From Pseudoalteromonas atlantica (lineage in GTDB: Bacteria; Pseudomonadota; Gammaproteobacteria; Enterobacterales; Alteromonadaceae): a stretch of 64,000 bases of DNA. The notes under the pieces were generated by a model. The model was given only the letters and a program-made list of their open reading frames with translations, was not told where the DNA came from and searched no databases. This document shows positions 1 to 10,249 of this stretch, piece after piece (within the stretch, counting starts at the first letter, position 1; each line of letters opens with the position of its first letter). The stretch is taken from NCBI GenBank assembly GCA_007988745.1, contig BJUT01000001.1:1-64000 (forward strand), given 5' to 3'. The translations under genes were made by a program, and so were the position numbers.

Positions 1-97
1 GGCGCAAAGCTTGCTTGCGCGAGAAGCAGCGCAGCTGTTTATTTTTGCTAATAAAGATCTATTGCACAAAGAGAAGCGAAAGAGGAGCAAATGAGAA
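1..97. repeat. Hairpin and partial copy of dispersed repeat
   Basis: Bases 2-7 and 15-20 form an inverted repeat (GCGCAA/TTGCGC) with a 7-base loop. From about base 61 the sequence reads ATTGCACAAAGAGAAGCGAA followed by an AGGAG-like stretch and ATGAGA. This matches the head of the three tandem repeats at 18793-19150 for about 36 bases and then diverges. It is therefore a truncated or diverged copy of that family. No gene is visible here, and the window edge cuts the context. Confidence 0.6.
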
Positions 98-130
98 AAT
101 ACCTTTCAGGACAAGACAGGTATTAAAACA

Positions 131-165
131 AAAAAGCCGCGCTATTTTACATAGCGCGGCTTTTT
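131..165. terminator. Bidirectional rho-independent terminator after rne
   Basis: A perfect 15-base inverted repeat (131-145 with 151-165) flanks a 5-base loop. The stem core is GCCGCGCTAT/ATAGCGCGGC, with an A run on one side and a T run on the other, so it should terminate in both directions. It lies 15 bases past the rne stop codon (minus strand). Confidence 0.9.
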
Positions 166-179
166 AATGAGGCTAAGGG

Positions 180-3100
180 TTACTCAGCGCTCATTGTTTT
201 AGTCATGTCTGAACTAGCACGACCTGCAGGTTTAATTGACCCTGCGCGTAAGCCACTATCAGGAACTAACTCACGTTTATCGTGTGCCATGGCAACTGAT
301 GTATGCTTTACGTCGCTATCAGCAACTGGTGTCGGTTGAGCCATAGGTGCGCTTGCAGCCCCTTTGCTAATAACCGTTTTTGCATTGGCATCTTTTTGCT
401 CAGCTACTTCAGGCTCTGCTTTAACAGACTCAGGTGTCGCTGGTTGCTCAGCTACTTCAGGCTCTGCTTTAACAGACTCTGGTGTTGCTGGTTGCTCAGC
501 TACTTCAGGCTCTGCTTTTACAGGCTCAGGTTTCGCTGGTTGCTCAACTACTTCAGGCTCTGGCTTAACAGGCTCTGGTGTTGCTGGTTGTTCAGCAACT
601 TCAGGCTCAGCTTTAACAGGCTCTGGTGTTGCTGGTTGCTCAGCTACTTCAGGCTCTGATTTCACAGGCTCAGATGTTGTTATTGGTTGCTCAGTAACAA
701 CAACTGGCTCTTCAGCTGTTTCTGGGTCAACAGTTTGTACTGCATCGTCATTGGCTGTTGGTTGCTCTGCTTTAGGAGCAGCTTCAACTTTAGCTAAGTC
801 TTCTACAGCTAACGCTTGCTCAACATTTTCTGATGCATCGTTTGAGGTTGGCTGTTCAGCTTTTGCTTTTAGCTCTGCCTCATACTCAGCGGCAGCTTGA
901 TCTGCTACTGGCACAAATGCAGGTGCTTCATCTGCTTTTTCTTCTGTAGCTTCACCTTGTTCAGGACGACGGCGACGCTGGCCCGAAGCGCGAAGGTGAC
1001 GAGGAGAACGGCGTGAACGCGTACGTGTTTGCCCTTGCTCATCTTCAGAGTTTGCTTCGTCAGTTGACGCTGCAGCTACTGGCTTTTCTTCTTGCTCAGG
1101 TTGTGCCTTAGGCGCTTGCTCTTTCACAGGTGCAGGTTTTGTTTGCTCTGACTTTTGCTCATTTGCAGTTTGCTTTGCTGCTGGCGCTTGCTCTTTAGGC
1201 TGCTCTACTTTAGCTGTTTCAGTGCTTTGCTGCGGTTGCTCAGTGGTATCAGATGCTTTTACTTGTTCAGTATTTTCATCTTGGATACGTACTTTTTTGC
1301 GAACATTACGACGTTGACGGCGAACTTTTGGCTTCTGCTCTTTAGGCTCAGTGCTTTGCTTAGCCTCAGTTTCATTCGCTTTTGCGTCTGTTTTAACTTG
1401 CTCTTTGTCTGCGGTACGATTGTCGTTATTACGGTTATCGTTACGCTTACGCGAGTTAGGATTACGACGGCGCTTATTGCGGTTCTCGTTTTTCTCTTGG
1501 CTTTCGTTCGCGGTAGATTCAGTTTTCACTTCTTCTTCAGCAGGACGTTCACCACGAGGTTTAGAGCGAGAGTTATTACGACGACGCTGATTGTTATTGC
1601 GGCGACGGTTGTCACTGTTACCACGGCGATTGTTATTACGTGTTTGATGTTGCTTTTCTTGCTCAGCTTTTTCTTTTGCTTGCTTTTCTTCTTCGCTTTC
1701 ACCAGCAAATAACGACTTAAACCAATTACCAATAGCAGCCAATAGGCCACCTTCAACCTTAGGTACAGCAACAGGCGCTGTTGGTTTGTCTACTTTAGCT
1801 TGTGGCGCTGGCGTTGAAGGCATAACAACACCTTTAAGCATCGGCTCTTCACGAACAGGCGCAGCTGCTGGTTTAGCCATTTCGAACGATTCTGGCTCAG
1901 GTGCAACAACTTGCTCGTAACTTACTGTTTCTAGTGTTTCGTCTTTACGTAAACGCATCACTTCGTAGTGCGGTGTTTCCATATGTTGATTAGGAATAAT
2001 AACCACATCACATTTATGATGTTTTTCAATACGATGAACGCTTCTGCGCTGCTCGTTTAATAAATAAGCGGCAACCGCTACAGGCACTTGTGCATTTACT
2101 TGTGCTGTGTTGTCTTTAATTGCTTCTTCTTCAATTAAACGCAAAATAGACAAGGCGATAGACTCGTTAGAACGAATAGTACCTTGGCCGCTACAACGCG
2201 GACATGGGCCTTGGCTTGCTTCACCTAGTGAAGGTCGCAAACGCTGGCGCGACATTTCAAGTAAACCAAAGCGCGAAATTTTACCAATTTGTACACGCGC
2301 ACGATCTGGACGAGCGGCATCTTTTAAGCGGTTTTCTACTTCACGCTGATGGCGTGGCGGTGTCATATCGATAAAGTCGATAACAATTAAGCCACCTAAG
2401 TCGCGAAGACGTAATTGACGCGCAATTTCATCAGCCGCTTCTAAGTTAGTATTCAGTGCTGTTTCTTCGATATCTCCGCCTTTTGTTGCTTTAGACGAGT
2501 TGATATCAATAGAGGTAAGCGCTTCTGTTGGGTCAATTACAATTGAACCACCTGAAGGCAAACGTACTTCACGTTGGAACGCAGACTCAATTTGGCTTTC
2601 AATTTGGTAATGCGTAAATAATGGCGTGTCGCCTTGATAAAGCTTTACGCGGCTCATAAAGTCAGGGCGAAAACGCTCAATGTGCGCTTTAGCTTCTTCA
2701 AATACACGTGGTTTATCAATTAATATTTCACCAATATCACGACGTAAATAATCGCGAATAGCGCGGAAAATCACATTGCTTTCTTGGTGAATCAAAAACG
2801 GCGCTTTAGCACTGTCGGCTGCTTGTTGAATTGCATCCCAATGTACTAAAAGTGCTTTTAAATCGTAGTTTAATTCTTCAAACGATTTGCCAACACCTGC
2901 TGTACGAACAATTAAGCCCATACCTTTAGGAAGTTCTAATCGGCTAAGTGCTTCTTTAAGGTCTGTACGCTCATCGCCTTCAATACGACGAGAAATACCG
3001 CCTGCACGAGGGTTGTTTGGCATTAGCACTAAGTAGCTACCCGCTACGCTAATAAAGGTAGTAAGGGCCGCGCCTTTTTGGCCGCGCTCTTCTTTATCAA

Positions 3101-3410
3101 CTTGTACAATTACTTCTTGGCCTTCTTTAATCACGTCGCGAATATTTGGGCGTCCATGAAAAGTGTAACCTTGTGGGAAGTAAGTACGGGCAATTTCTTT
3201 TAAAGGAAGGAAACCATGACGATCGGCGCCGTAATCTACGAAAGCCGCTTCTAAAGAGGGTTCAATGCGTGTGATTTTGCCTTTATAAATATTGGCTTTT
3301 TTCTGTTCGTGACCTGGGCTTTCTATATCTAAATCATATAGGCGCTGGCCGTCAACCAGTGCTACGCGCATTTCTTCTTGCTGCGTTGCATTGATTAGCA
3401 TACGTTTCAT
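180..3410 (-). CDS. rne: Ribonuclease E
   Basis: Endoribonuclease of mRNA decay and rRNA/tRNA processing, and the scaffold of the degradosome at the inner membrane. The N-terminal ~500 residues follow the E. coli enzyme almost residue for residue: start [13 protein letters not shown], an S1 domain at about 35-120, catalytic Asp302 and Asp345 (E. coli D303/D346), and the zinc-link CPRC at 403-406. The C-terminal half is disordered, with an Arg-rich RNA-binding stretch (about 590-700) and an acidic Pro/Glu/Ala region. That region includes six tandem 16-residue repeats of the type [16 protein letters not shown]. The extreme C-terminus ([16 protein letters not shown]) resembles the conserved end of other RNase E proteins. 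At 1076 aa it has the usual length. Divergent from rluC, as in many gammaproteobacteria. Confidence 0.98.
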   Translation of the reverse strand: MKRMLINATQQEEMRVALVDGQRLYDLDIESPGHEQKKANIYKGKITRIEPSLEAAFVDYGADRHGFLPLKEIARTYFPQGYTFHGRPNIRDVIKEGQEVIVQVDKEERGQKGAALTTFISVAGSYLVLMPNNPRAGGISRRIEGDERTDLKEALSRLELPKGMGLIVRTAGVGKSFEELNYDLKALLVHWDAIQQAADSAKAPFLIHQESNVIFRAIRDYLRRDIGEILIDKPRVFEEAKAHIERFRPDFMSRVKLYQGDTPLFTHYQIESQIESAFQREVRLPSGGSIVIDPTEALTSIDINSSKATKGGDIEETALNTNLEAADEIARQLRLRDLGGLIVIDFIDMTPPRHQREVENRLKDAARPDRARVQIGKISRFGLLEMSRQRLRPSLGEASQGPCPRCSGQGTIRSNESIALSILRLIEEEAIKDNTAQVNAQVPVAVAAYLLNEQRRSVHRIEKHHKCDVVIIPNQHMETPHYEVMRLRKDETLETVSYEQVVAPEPESFEMAKPAAAPVREEPMLKGVVMPSTPAPQAKVDKPTAPVAVPKVEGGLLAAIGNWFKSLFAGESEEEKQAKEKAEQEKQHQTRNNNRRGNSDNRRRNNNQRRRNNSRSKPRGERPAEEEVKTESTANESQEKNENRNKRRRNPNSRKRNDNRNNDNRTADKEQVKTDAKANETEAKQSTEPKEQKPKVRRQRRNVRKKVRIQDENTEQVKASDTTEQPQQSTETAKVEQPKEQAPAAKQTANEQKSEQTKPAPVKEQAPKAQPEQEEKPVAAASTDEANSEDEQGQTRTRSRRSPRHLRASGQRRRRPEQGEATEEKADEAPAFVPVADQAAAEYEAELKAKAEQPTSNDASENVEQALAVEDLAKVEAAPKAEQPTANDDAVQTVDPETAEEPVVVTEQPITTSEPVKSEPEVAEQPATPEPVKAEPEVAEQPATPEPVKPEPEVVEQPAKPEPVKAEPEVAEQPATPESVKAEPEVAEQPATPESVKAEPEVAEQKDANAKTVISKGAASAPMAQPTPVADSDVKHTSVAMAHDKRELVPDSGLRAGSIKPAGRASSDMTKTMSAE
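397..684 (-). repeat. 48-bp tandem repeat inside rne C-terminal scaffold
   Basis: About six head-to-tail units of 48 bases encode the 16-residue motif [16 protein letters not shown] with small substitutions (EPVKP, ESVKA, AKP). The unit is a multiple of three, so copy-number change keeps the frame. The repeats create long spurious open frames on the plus strand. Confidence 0.85.
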
Positions 3411-4166
3411 ATTGTTACTCTACTTATTTTTTGTCGCTGACATGACGAAACGTGTTCGCCTGTTCAGTTGTTCCTTTTTTTAGAATGTGCAGCCTCACGA
3501 CTGGGTCTGTAACGGAACGCTCTGTAATGTGTATGCAGTATTTTTTAAATGCTGGCTAACAATAACGTACGCTTACGTTATTAAATTCTTTATGGTGCTA
3601 AAACTGTCGGCTCTTATGCTCTTTACAAGTTTTACCCAGAAGTTGGCCTGTCATATCAATCTTTTTAGTACGTTTATGTTAGGCGCGTAGGGCTCGTTAA
3701 GTAACTTAAATACGATGAGTATTTTCTAAGTACTTGCGAGCAAAGTTCGCTGCCGAATGTTAATAAACGCTTATTTGCTAGATTTTTAGTTCTAAATAAG
3801 CTGCTATACGGTACTACGTGTGAGCAAATGCTGAACAACGTTTTTACGTCGTCACTATCAAACAAATTATTTGTTCATTGCTTTTATTTTTACATTAAAT
3901 GTAAATTCATGTTCAAACTTAACCAGTAATATATTACGCGCATTACTGTTAGTTGATCGCACGTGTTAACTGAGTAGGCATAAAAGCTTTGGAAAACTTA
4001 ACTCGGATCTGTATGATCGGCTACCCAGAATGTGCATCACGAATGTTTTAATGTGTTAAAAAGCACCGTTGTTATTTGCAAATACTAAATATTTGCGCTG
4101 CTGATTATCCCACTATTATAACCGTGTTAGCAACTAAATTATTTTACTTAAATCAGTGATTAGGCA
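3411..4166. promoter_or_regulatory. Long divergent rne/rluC intergenic region with rne 5' UTR hairpin
   Basis: 756 bases without a convincing gene separate the rne and rluC starts. A perfect hairpin (AATAACGTA 3561-3569, 4-base loop, TACGTTATT 3574-3582) lies about 150-170 bases upstream of the rne ATG. Seen from rne it falls in a probable long 5' UTR. In E. coli a long structured rne 5' UTR mediates RNase E autoregulation; that this one does the same is inference. A second small palindrome (GCAAATA, loop, TATTTGC; 4078-4096) lies upstream of rluC. Short frames here have no coding character. Confidence 0.5.
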
Positions 4167-5126
4167 ATGTCAGAAAAAACCGGCTTACAAGTAACTTTTG
4201 TCACAATCAACGAAGACCATTTAGGTCAGCGTATTGATAACTTTCTTATTACCCATTTAAAAGGGGTGCCTAAAAGCGCTGTTTATAAAATTTTACGTAA
4301 AGGCGAGGTACGCGTTAATAAAAAGCGTATTAAACCAGTTTACAAATTACAGCTTGATGATGTAGTGCGTATTCCGCCAATTAAAGTAGCAGAGCGCGAA
4401 GAGTTTGTGCCTAAAAAGCTTGATAAAGTGAAGCAATTAGAAGACGCAATACTCTTTGAAGACAAATACCTTATTGTAATTAATAAGCCCTCGGGCATGG
4501 CTGTACATGGCGGCAGTGGTTTAAGCTACGGTTTAATAGAAGCACTACGCGTATTACGCCCAGATGAGCGCAGTTTAGAGCTAGTACATAGGCTTGATAG
4601 AGACACATCGGGGTGTTTACTAATTTCAAAGCGTCGCTCGGTACTTACCGCATTACATGAGCAGCTGCGTGAAAAAACAATGGAAAAAAATTACTGGGCG
4701 TTGGTAACAGGGCAGTGGGATTCGTCGGTTAAAAATGTAACTGAAGGGCTGCGTAAAAACACCCTCAAGTCGGGCGAGCGCGTGGTGCGTGTAGATAATA
4801 ACGAAGGTAAACCTTCACATACTCGCTTTAGAGTACTTGAGCGTTTTAACGAGTGCTCGTTAGTGCAAGCCTCACCTGTGACTGGGCGTACTCACCAAAT
4901 TCGTGTACATACACAGTGTAAAGGCCACCCTATTGCAAGCGATGATAAATACGGCGACCAAGGGTTTGATCTATCAATGCGCAAAATAGGCTTAAATCGC
5001 TTATTTTTACACGCCCACGATTTAAGCTTTTATCACCCTAAAAACGAAACTACCATGCGCGTAGAGGCGCCGCTTGATAACGCACTTAAAAGTTGTATTT
5101 TAAAATTAAGAGATGCTAAAGCGTAA
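4167..5126 (+). CDS. rluC: 23S rRNA pseudouridine synthase RluC
   Basis: Makes pseudouridines at positions 955, 2504 and 2580 of 23S rRNA (E. coli numbering). The 319-aa protein has an N-terminal S4 RNA-binding domain (about 18-75) and an RluA-type catalytic domain. The family signature HRLDRDTSG carries the nucleophile Asp144, the same number as in E. coli RluC. The position divergent from rne is the conserved E. coli arrangement. Its stop overlaps the next start as TAATG, which suggests translational coupling with the HAD gene. Confidence 0.96.
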   Translation: MSEKTGLQVTFVTINEDHLGQRIDNFLITHLKGVPKSAVYKILRKGEVRVNKKRIKPVYKLQLDDVVRIPPIKVAEREEFVPKKLDKVKQLEDAILFEDKYLIVINKPSGMAVHGGSGLSYGLIEALRVLRPDERSLELVHRLDRDTSGCLLISKRRSVLTALHEQLREKTMEKNYWALVTGQWDSSVKNVTEGLRKNTLKSGERVVRVDNNEGKPSHTRFRVLERFNECSLVQASPVTGRTHQIRVHTQCKGHPIASDDKYGDQGFDLSMRKIGLNRLFLHAHDLSFYHPKNETTMRVEAPLDNALKSCILKLRDAKA

Positions 5127-5785
5127 TGACCACCGCTGTATTAAAAAAATATAAACTGGTTATTTTTGATTGGGATGGCACTGTAATGGACTCAATTAGC
5201 AAAATTGTTAATTGTATTCGTCACAGTGCGCTGGCGCTTAATATTGAGCCGCCGAGCGACACTGCAATTAAAAATATTATTGGTATGTCGCTTGAACTTG
5301 CTATTGAGGTGCTATTTCCTGACGAGGTAGCGCAGCATCCCGCATTAGTTAACGGCTATAAACAGCAATACCGTGTTGATACGACTGCCACCCCTGTATT
5401 TGATAATGTAGAAAATGTACTAAGTGCGTTAAAAGCACAAGGGGTTATTTTAGCGATTGCCACCGGTAAAGGACGCGCTGGTTTAATGCGTTTATTAGAG
5501 CAAACTCAGTTAGGGCATTACTTTAGTGCCACGCGCACAAGCGATGAAGCACGCTCTAAACCTTCCCCCGATATGCTTGAACAACTATTAGCTGAATTAG
5601 CAATAAATGCCGACGAAGCACTCATGATTGGGGATACCAAAATAGATATGGCCATGGCACAGGCAGCCAACATAGATAGAATTGGCGTTACCATGGGCGT
5701 GCACAGTGCAGCGCAGTTAAGTGAGTTTAGCCCCGTTGCAACTGTTGATAATTACCAGCAGCTGCAACGCATACTACTTGGCTAA
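5126..5785 (+). CDS. HAD-superfamily hydrolase, phosphoglycolate phosphatase-like
   Basis: Cytosolic HAD phosphatase of 219 aa. Motif I is FDWDGTVMDS (Asp15 nucleophile, Asp17 acid). The cap domain lies at about 25-90, motif II threonine is in AIATGK, and motif IV is GDTKIDM. Genes of this kind commonly follow rluC in Alteromonadales and Pseudomonas. The substrate is unknown; small phosphate esters are likely. Overlaps rluC by one base and converges on maf with a 4-base overlap of stop codons. Confidence 0.88.
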   Translation: MTTAVLKKYKLVIFDWDGTVMDSISKIVNCIRHSALALNIEPPSDTAIKNIIGMSLELAIEVLFPDEVAQHPALVNGYKQQYRVDTTATPVFDNVENVLSALKAQGVILAIATGKGRAGLMRLLEQTQLGHYFSATRTSDEARSKPSPDMLEQLLAELAINADEALMIGDTKIDMAMAQAANIDRIGVTMGVHSAAQLSEFSPVATVDNYQQLQRILLG

Positions 5786-6375
5786 GGTTGAGCGGCGAGT
5801 ATGTCGAGATTAAACTCAGCCAATAGCTGGCTGAGTTTAATTAGAGGCAAGCCTATTAAGCTATTAGGATCGTCCCCGTTTAATTTTTCAAATAAGCAAA
5901 TCCCTAATCCTTCACTTTTAAAGCTACCAGCACAGTTATAAGGCTGCTCTGCATCGCAGTAGGCTTCTATTTGCTCTTTGGTGAGTGTTCTAAATACTAC
6001 TTCAAAAGGCTCTATTAACGTTTTTGCTTTATCGCTAGCAATATCGTAAACACACAGGCCTGTTAAAAACGTGACAGTTTGGCCGCTAAACAAAGAAAGC
6101 TGCTTTATGGCGTTTTCTTTATTATGAGGTTTACCAAGTATTTGCCCATCAAATACGGCCACTTGGTCGGAGCCGATTGCAAGGCCTTTAACAAAATGAT
6201 CGCAAGCGGCACGCGCTTTGCGCTCGCTTAGGCGCTTAACAAGTTGCTCTGGGGTTTCGTTTGGTATGGCGGTTTCGTCAATATCAGGCGAAAAAGTACT
6301 AAATGGCAGATTAAATTTTTGCAATAAAGACTGCCTAAATGGCGAGCTTGACGCTAATATAAGCGGGTGCTTCAT
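5782..6375 (-). CDS. maf: Maf-family nucleotide pyrophosphatase, YceF type
   Basis: House-cleaning nucleoside triphosphate pyrophosphatase. The YceF subgroup hydrolyses m7GTP. The N-terminus LILASSSPFRQSLL is the Maf signature (SSxxR), and the conserved EQLVKRLSERKA and AIGSDQVA motifs follow. The 197-aa length is normal. Placement between rluC and yceD/rpmF matches the yceF context, which favours the m7GTP-specific subgroup over the YhdE (dTTP/UTP) one. It is read convergently to the HAD gene and divergently from yceD. Confidence 0.92.
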   Translation of the reverse strand: MKHPLILASSSPFRQSLLQKFNLPFSTFSPDIDETAIPNETPEQLVKRLSERKARAACDHFVKGLAIGSDQVAVFDGQILGKPHNKENAIKQLSLFSGQTVTFLTGLCVYDIASDKAKTLIEPFEVVFRTLTKEQIEAYCDAEQPYNCAGSFKSEGLGICLFEKLNGDDPNSLIGLPLIKLSQLLAEFNLDILAAQP

Positions 6376-6506
6376 AAATTATTATCCTAATTAAAATTAG
6401 TTTGAGTTAGGATAAATCAGATCCGTAATGAAAACACGTGAAAAACCATGTAAAAATGCTTTTTTGCTTTGACTAACCAATTAACTATCTATATGATGCA
6501 GCCCCT

Positions 6507-7031
6507 ATGCAAAAGGTAAAAATTCCCATCACTCTTCATCCTGGGAAAGCAGCGCAACACCGTTTAACTTACGATGGTATTGTACCGCTTGAAAAACTTG
6601 CTCGTTTACGAGGTGTTGTACAGGAAGAAGTAGGTGAAATAGCGGTAAAAATTCAGTGCAAAACCGATGAGCAAGGTTTAGTTGTGATTAGTGGCAATTT
6701 GTCTACACACGTAACTGTAACTTGTCAGCGTTGTAATGATGATTTAGGGTTGGATTTGGATCAAGACTTTATGTATTCGCCTGTTGGTTTGGATGCTGAG
6801 TCAGATGATCTTCCTGAAGTCTACGATGAAGTAGCGCTTGATGAAAACGGTGAAATTAACGTGTTTGAGTTAATCGAAGACGAGCTAATTTTAGCAGTGC
6901 CATTAGTGCCTACACACAACGAAGCTTCGTGCAATTACTCATCAAAGCCTGCTAGCTTTGGTGTACTAAAGGCGGAAGATGATAAACCAAATCCATTTGA
7001 TATTTTGAAACAACTTAAGAAAGGTTCTTAG
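6507..7031 (+). CDS. yceD: YceD, DUF177 23S rRNA accumulation protein
   Basis: 174-aa DUF177 protein needed for normal 23S rRNA levels; its biochemical role is not firmly known. The Cys pair in [11 protein letters not shown] and the acidic end of the domain are typical. It is the first gene of the yceD-rpmF-plsX-fab cluster, with rpmF starting 10 bases after its stop, so the two are co-transcribed. A short AT-rich region of about 130 bases separates it from the divergent maf and probably holds the operon promoter. Confidence 0.94.
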   Translation: MQKVKIPITLHPGKAAQHRLTYDGIVPLEKLARLRGVVQEEVGEIAVKIQCKTDEQGLVVISGNLSTHVTVTCQRCNDDLGLDLDQDFMYSPVGLDAESDDLPEVYDEVALDENGEINVFELIEDELILAVPLVPTHNEASCNYSSKPASFGVLKAEDDKPNPFDILKQLKKGS

Positions 7032-7041
7032 GAGAAGACTA

Positions 7042-7212
7042 ATGGCTGTACAAAAAAGCAAAAAGTCTCGTGCAAGACGCGGCATGCGCCGTTCACACGA
7101 TGCGATCAACGGTCCAACTTTAACAGTTGACCAAACTTCAGGTGAGACTCATCGTCGTCACCATGTAACTGCTGACGGTTACTACAAAGGCGTTCAAGTA
7201 ATTTCTAACTAA
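7042..7212 (+). CDS. rpmF: 50S ribosomal protein L32
   Basis: 56-aa basic protein starting [20 protein letters not shown], the conserved L32 N-terminus. It ends [11 protein letters not shown], close to the bacterial consensus. A strong ribosome binding site (GGAGAAG) lies just upstream of the ATG at 7042. It has no zinc-binding cysteines, as is usual for L32 of gammaproteobacteria. It sits between yceD and plsX in the classic order. Confidence 0.98.
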   Translation: MAVQKSKKSRARRGMRRSHDAINGPTLTVDQTSGETHRRHHVTADGYYKGVQVISN

Positions 7213-7223
7213 GAGATTGCTTT

Positions 7224-8261
7224 ATGCTGACTAATCTAACCATAGCGTTAGATATGATGGGGGGCGATTATGGCCCCCGTTCATCTATCCCCGCTGCCGT
7301 TTGCGCAGTAAATGCTCATGCCAATTTAACACTCATTTTATGTGGCAACGAGCAAGTAATTACTAATCAATTAGAATCCCTCGATTCACTTTCACACCCA
7401 CGTTTAATTATTCGCCATTGCAGCGAAGTTGTCACTAATGCTTGCGAACCCGCTTTAGCTGTGCGTTCAAAAAAAGACTCCTCTATGCGTGTCGCCCTTG
7501 ATTTAGTTAAATCGGGTGAAGCACAAGCCTGTGTAAGTTCGGGAAACACCGGCGCTTTATTTTTTATGGCTCATTACGTATTAAAAATGCTGCCTGGCGT
7601 TAAACGCCCTGCATTGATATCGGCCGTTCCTACAGAGCGAAAAAATCCAGTTTATCTGCTTGATTTAGGCGCTAATGTGCATTGTGATTCAGAAATACTT
7701 TATCAATTTGGCATTATGGGCTCGGTAGTAGCAGGCCAAGCTCTTGGCTGCGACAACCCTAAAGTGAGTTTACTTAATATTGGCTCTGAAGACATAAAAG
7801 GCCATGAAGGCATAAAGCAAGCAGCGCAGCTTATGCAGCAAAGCCCTTATATTAATTACACGGGTTACAGTGAAGGCTGTGATATTTTTTCGGGAAAAGC
7901 CGATGTCATTGTGTGTGAAGGGTTTGTCGGAAACGTCGCATTAAAAACCTGCGAAGGCATTGCTAAACTGATCATGAAAAAGTTTACAAGCGCCTTAGAA
8001 AAGCACTTAATTTACAAATGCATGGCGTTTATTTTAAGTCCTATCATAAAAAAACTCTATAATCGGGTGAACCCCGACCAGTATAACGGCGCTTCTCTGG
8101 TAGGATTGCGCGGTATTGTCGTTAAAAGCCATGGAAATGCATCAGCAAAAGCATTTCAAGCAGCAATCGATGAAGCGGTAAAAGAGGTTGAACGTCAACT
8201 TCCAGATAAAATAGCCGCTATTTTCGAAAAAACACATTCTAAAAACTCGGCGGCCGAATAA
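7224..8261 (+). CDS. plsX: Phosphate acyltransferase PlsX
   Basis: Converts acyl-ACP plus phosphate to acyl-phosphate, feeding PlsY in phospholipid synthesis. The 345-aa protein begins with the family motif [12 protein letters not shown]. It contains [18 protein letters not shown] and [16 protein letters not shown], both conserved in PlsX. It starts 11 bases after rpmF. It is normally followed by fabH, but here the next gene is fabD after a 53-base gap. Confidence 0.97.
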   Translation: MLTNLTIALDMMGGDYGPRSSIPAAVCAVNAHANLTLILCGNEQVITNQLESLDSLSHPRLIIRHCSEVVTNACEPALAVRSKKDSSMRVALDLVKSGEAQACVSSGNTGALFFMAHYVLKMLPGVKRPALISAVPTERKNPVYLLDLGANVHCDSEILYQFGIMGSVVAGQALGCDNPKVSLLNIGSEDIKGHEGIKQAAQLMQQSPYINYTGYSEGCDIFSGKADVIVCEGFVGNVALKTCEGIAKLIMKKFTSALEKHLIYKCMAFILSPIIKKLYNRVNPDQYNGASLVGLRGIVVKSHGNASAKAFQAAIDEAVKEVERQLPDKIAAIFEKTHSKNSAAE

Positions 8262-8314
8262 CGTTTAGGTGCCGTAGTTACACTAAATTTTTGTTTAATT
8301 AAAAAGAGCAAAGT

Positions 8315-9241
8315 ATGGCACAAAAAATTGCACTTCTATTTCCTGGTCAGGGCTCACAAAGCGTTGGCATGTTAAGCGAGCTACTAGAGAGCTCTGACAT
8401 TGTAAAAGCAACCTTTAGCGAAGCGTCAAGCGCACTTGGCTACGATTTAGCAGCGCTTGTACTAAATGGCCCAGAAGAAGAACTTAATCAAACTCACCGC
8501 ACTCAACCTGCTTTATTAACAGCAAGCGTGGCAATTTACCGCCACTGGTTAGCTGCAAACCCAGATGTGGAAGTGGTTATGGCTGGTCACAGCTTAGGTG
8601 AATACTCTGCATTGGTATGTAGTGAGGTTATTAGCCTAGGTGAAGCGGTAAAACTTGTTGAAAACCGTGGCTTATACATGCAAGAAGCTGTGCCTGCGGG
8701 CGTAGGCTCTATGGCTGCCATTATTGGTTTAGGCGATGAGCAAATAAAAACAGCATGTGAAGAGTCTGCACAAGGCGAAGTTGTTTCACCGGTAAATTAT
8801 AACTCACCAGGGCAAGTGGTTATTGCAGGGCATAAAGCTGCTGTTGATAGAGCTTCACAAGCGTGTAAAGATGCCGGCGCAAAACGTGCCTTACCACTGA
8901 GTGTGAGCGTGCCTTCACATTGTGAACTAATGAAACCAGCGGCTGAAAAACTTGCCAACGATTTAGCCGCTTTAACATTTAATACACCTAAGTGTGATGT
9001 AATTAATAATGTTGATGTAAAAGCACAAAGCTCGGCTGATGCAATTAAAGATGCATTGGTACGTCAACTATACAGCCCAGTTCGTTGGACAGAAACAGTA
9101 CAGGCTTTAGTAGCTCAAGGCATTACGCAAAGCTACGAATTTGGCCCAGGTAAAGTATTAACTGGACTTGCAAAACGAATTGATAAAGCAATGGTATGTG
9201 GCTCAGTAAATGACGCTGCTGCTATCGACGCTGCAAAATAA
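8315..9241 (+). CDS. fabD: Malonyl-CoA:ACP transacylase FabD
   Basis: Loads malonyl groups from CoA onto acyl carrier protein for fatty acid elongation. The 308-aa protein has the oxyanion motif FPGQGSQ (9-15), the nucleophile Ser93 in GHSLGEY, Arg in VENRGLYMQ, and the catalytic His region VPSHCELM. An AAAGAGC ribosome binding site precedes the ATG. fabG follows after 11 bases. Confidence 0.97.
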   Translation: MAQKIALLFPGQGSQSVGMLSELLESSDIVKATFSEASSALGYDLAALVLNGPEEELNQTHRTQPALLTASVAIYRHWLAANPDVEVVMAGHSLGEYSALVCSEVISLGEAVKLVENRGLYMQEAVPAGVGSMAAIIGLGDEQIKTACEESAQGEVVSPVNYNSPGQVVIAGHKAAVDRASQACKDAGAKRALPLSVSVPSHCELMKPAAEKLANDLAALTFNTPKCDVINNVDVKAQSSADAIKDALVRQLYSPVRWTETVQALVAQGITQSYEFGPGKVLTGLAKRIDKAMVCGSVNDAAAIDAAK

Positions 9242-9252
9242 GAGAATATAAA

Positions 9253-9999
9253 ATGACTAATTTATTTTCATTAGAGGGCAAAGTTGTCCTAATTACTGGC
9301 GCAAGCCGTGGTATTGGTAAAGCAATTGCAAACACTTTAGTAGCGCAAGGCGCAAAAGTAGCAGGTACTGCTACGAGTGAGTCAGGCGCGGCTAAAATTA
9401 GCGATTACTTAGGTGATAACGGTAAGGGTTATGCTTTAAATGTAACCGATCCTGCATCGATTGAGGCTACATTAGCAGCAATAAAAGCCGACTTAGGCGA
9501 TGTTGACGTACTTGTAAATAACGCAGGTATTACCCGTGATAATTTATTAATGCGTATGAAAGACGGTGAGTGGGACGATATTATCGACACTAACTTAAGC
9601 TCTATCTTCCGTTTATCTAAAGCGGTATTACGCCCAATGATGAAGAAAAAGAACGGCCGTATTATTAATATTGGCTCAGTTGTGGGCACTATGGGTAATG
9701 CAGGGCAAGCTAACTACGCGGCAGCTAAAGCGGGTGTTATTGGCTTTTCTAAATCGCTTGCACGCGAAGTTGCATCACGCGGCATTACAGTAAATGTAGT
9801 AGCCCCTGGTTTTATTCAAACTGATATGACCGATGAGCTAACAGAAGATCAAAAAGCGGCCACCCTTGCTAATGTACCAGCAGGTCGATTAGGTCAGCCT
9901 GATGAGATAGCAGCGGCAGTGTGTTATTTAGCATCTGACGCGGCTGCGTATGTATCTGGCGAGACTTTGCATGTAAATGGCGCGATGTACATGGTTTAA
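9253..9999 (+). CDS. fabG: 3-oxoacyl-ACP reductase FabG
   Basis: NADPH-dependent SDR enzyme that reduces 3-oxoacyl-ACP in fatty acid elongation. The 248-aa protein has the nucleotide-binding TGASRGIG motif (15-22), NNAG (89-92) and the catalytic triad Ser142, Tyr155, Lys159. Its sequence is very close to the E. coli type. A 250-base gap with two hairpins separates it from acpP. Confidence 0.97.
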   Translation: MTNLFSLEGKVVLITGASRGIGKAIANTLVAQGAKVAGTATSESGAAKISDYLGDNGKGYALNVTDPASIEATLAAIKADLGDVDVLVNNAGITRDNLLMRMKDGEWDDIIDTNLSSIFRLSKAVLRPMMKKKNGRIINIGSVVGTMGNAGQANYAAAKAGVIGFSKSLAREVASRGITVNVVAPGFIQTDMTDELTEDQKAATLANVPAGRLGQPDEIAAAVCYLASDAAAYVSGETLHVNGAMYMV

Positions 10000-10140
10000 C
10001 GGCCATTGTTATAAGCAAATGCTAAAAATAACTTAAGTAAGTGACCTCAAAAACATTGAAATTTTTATGATCTTGCTTTAAACATACTTGAAATCGCTGT
10101 GAAAATAAGCGATAAAAGACAAAACAAACACTCAGAGGTT

Positions 10141-10206
10141 TGACCAGACAATTATTTATGGTCAAATCATTGAATCAGAGAATTATGCGGCGTAAACTAC
10201 GCCGCA
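10141..10206 (+). promoter_or_regulatory. Two stem-loops upstream of acpP
   Basis: TGACCA/TGGTCA (10141-10146 with 10159-10164) and a strong 9-bp stem with a 3-base loop (10186-10206, core GCGGCGTA/TACGCCGC) lie between fabG and acpP. No U run follows the second stem. It may be an attenuating or mRNA-stabilising 5' structure for the highly expressed acpP rather than a simple terminator. Function is inferred. Confidence 0.5.
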
Positions 10207-10249
10207 ATCTGAAAATAACGCATTGGCGTTTTTAATAAAGGAAAGAAGA

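Noticed and set aside
364..900. Long plus-strand open frames opposite rne, rich in Ser/Ala/Gly
   Set aside because: They are produced by the 48-bp repeats and biased codons of the rne C-terminal region; low complexity, no ribosome site, antisense to a certain gene.
3487..3865. Short open frames in the rne-rluC gap
   Set aside because: No ribosome binding sites, no recognisable domains and composition typical of an untranslated leader.
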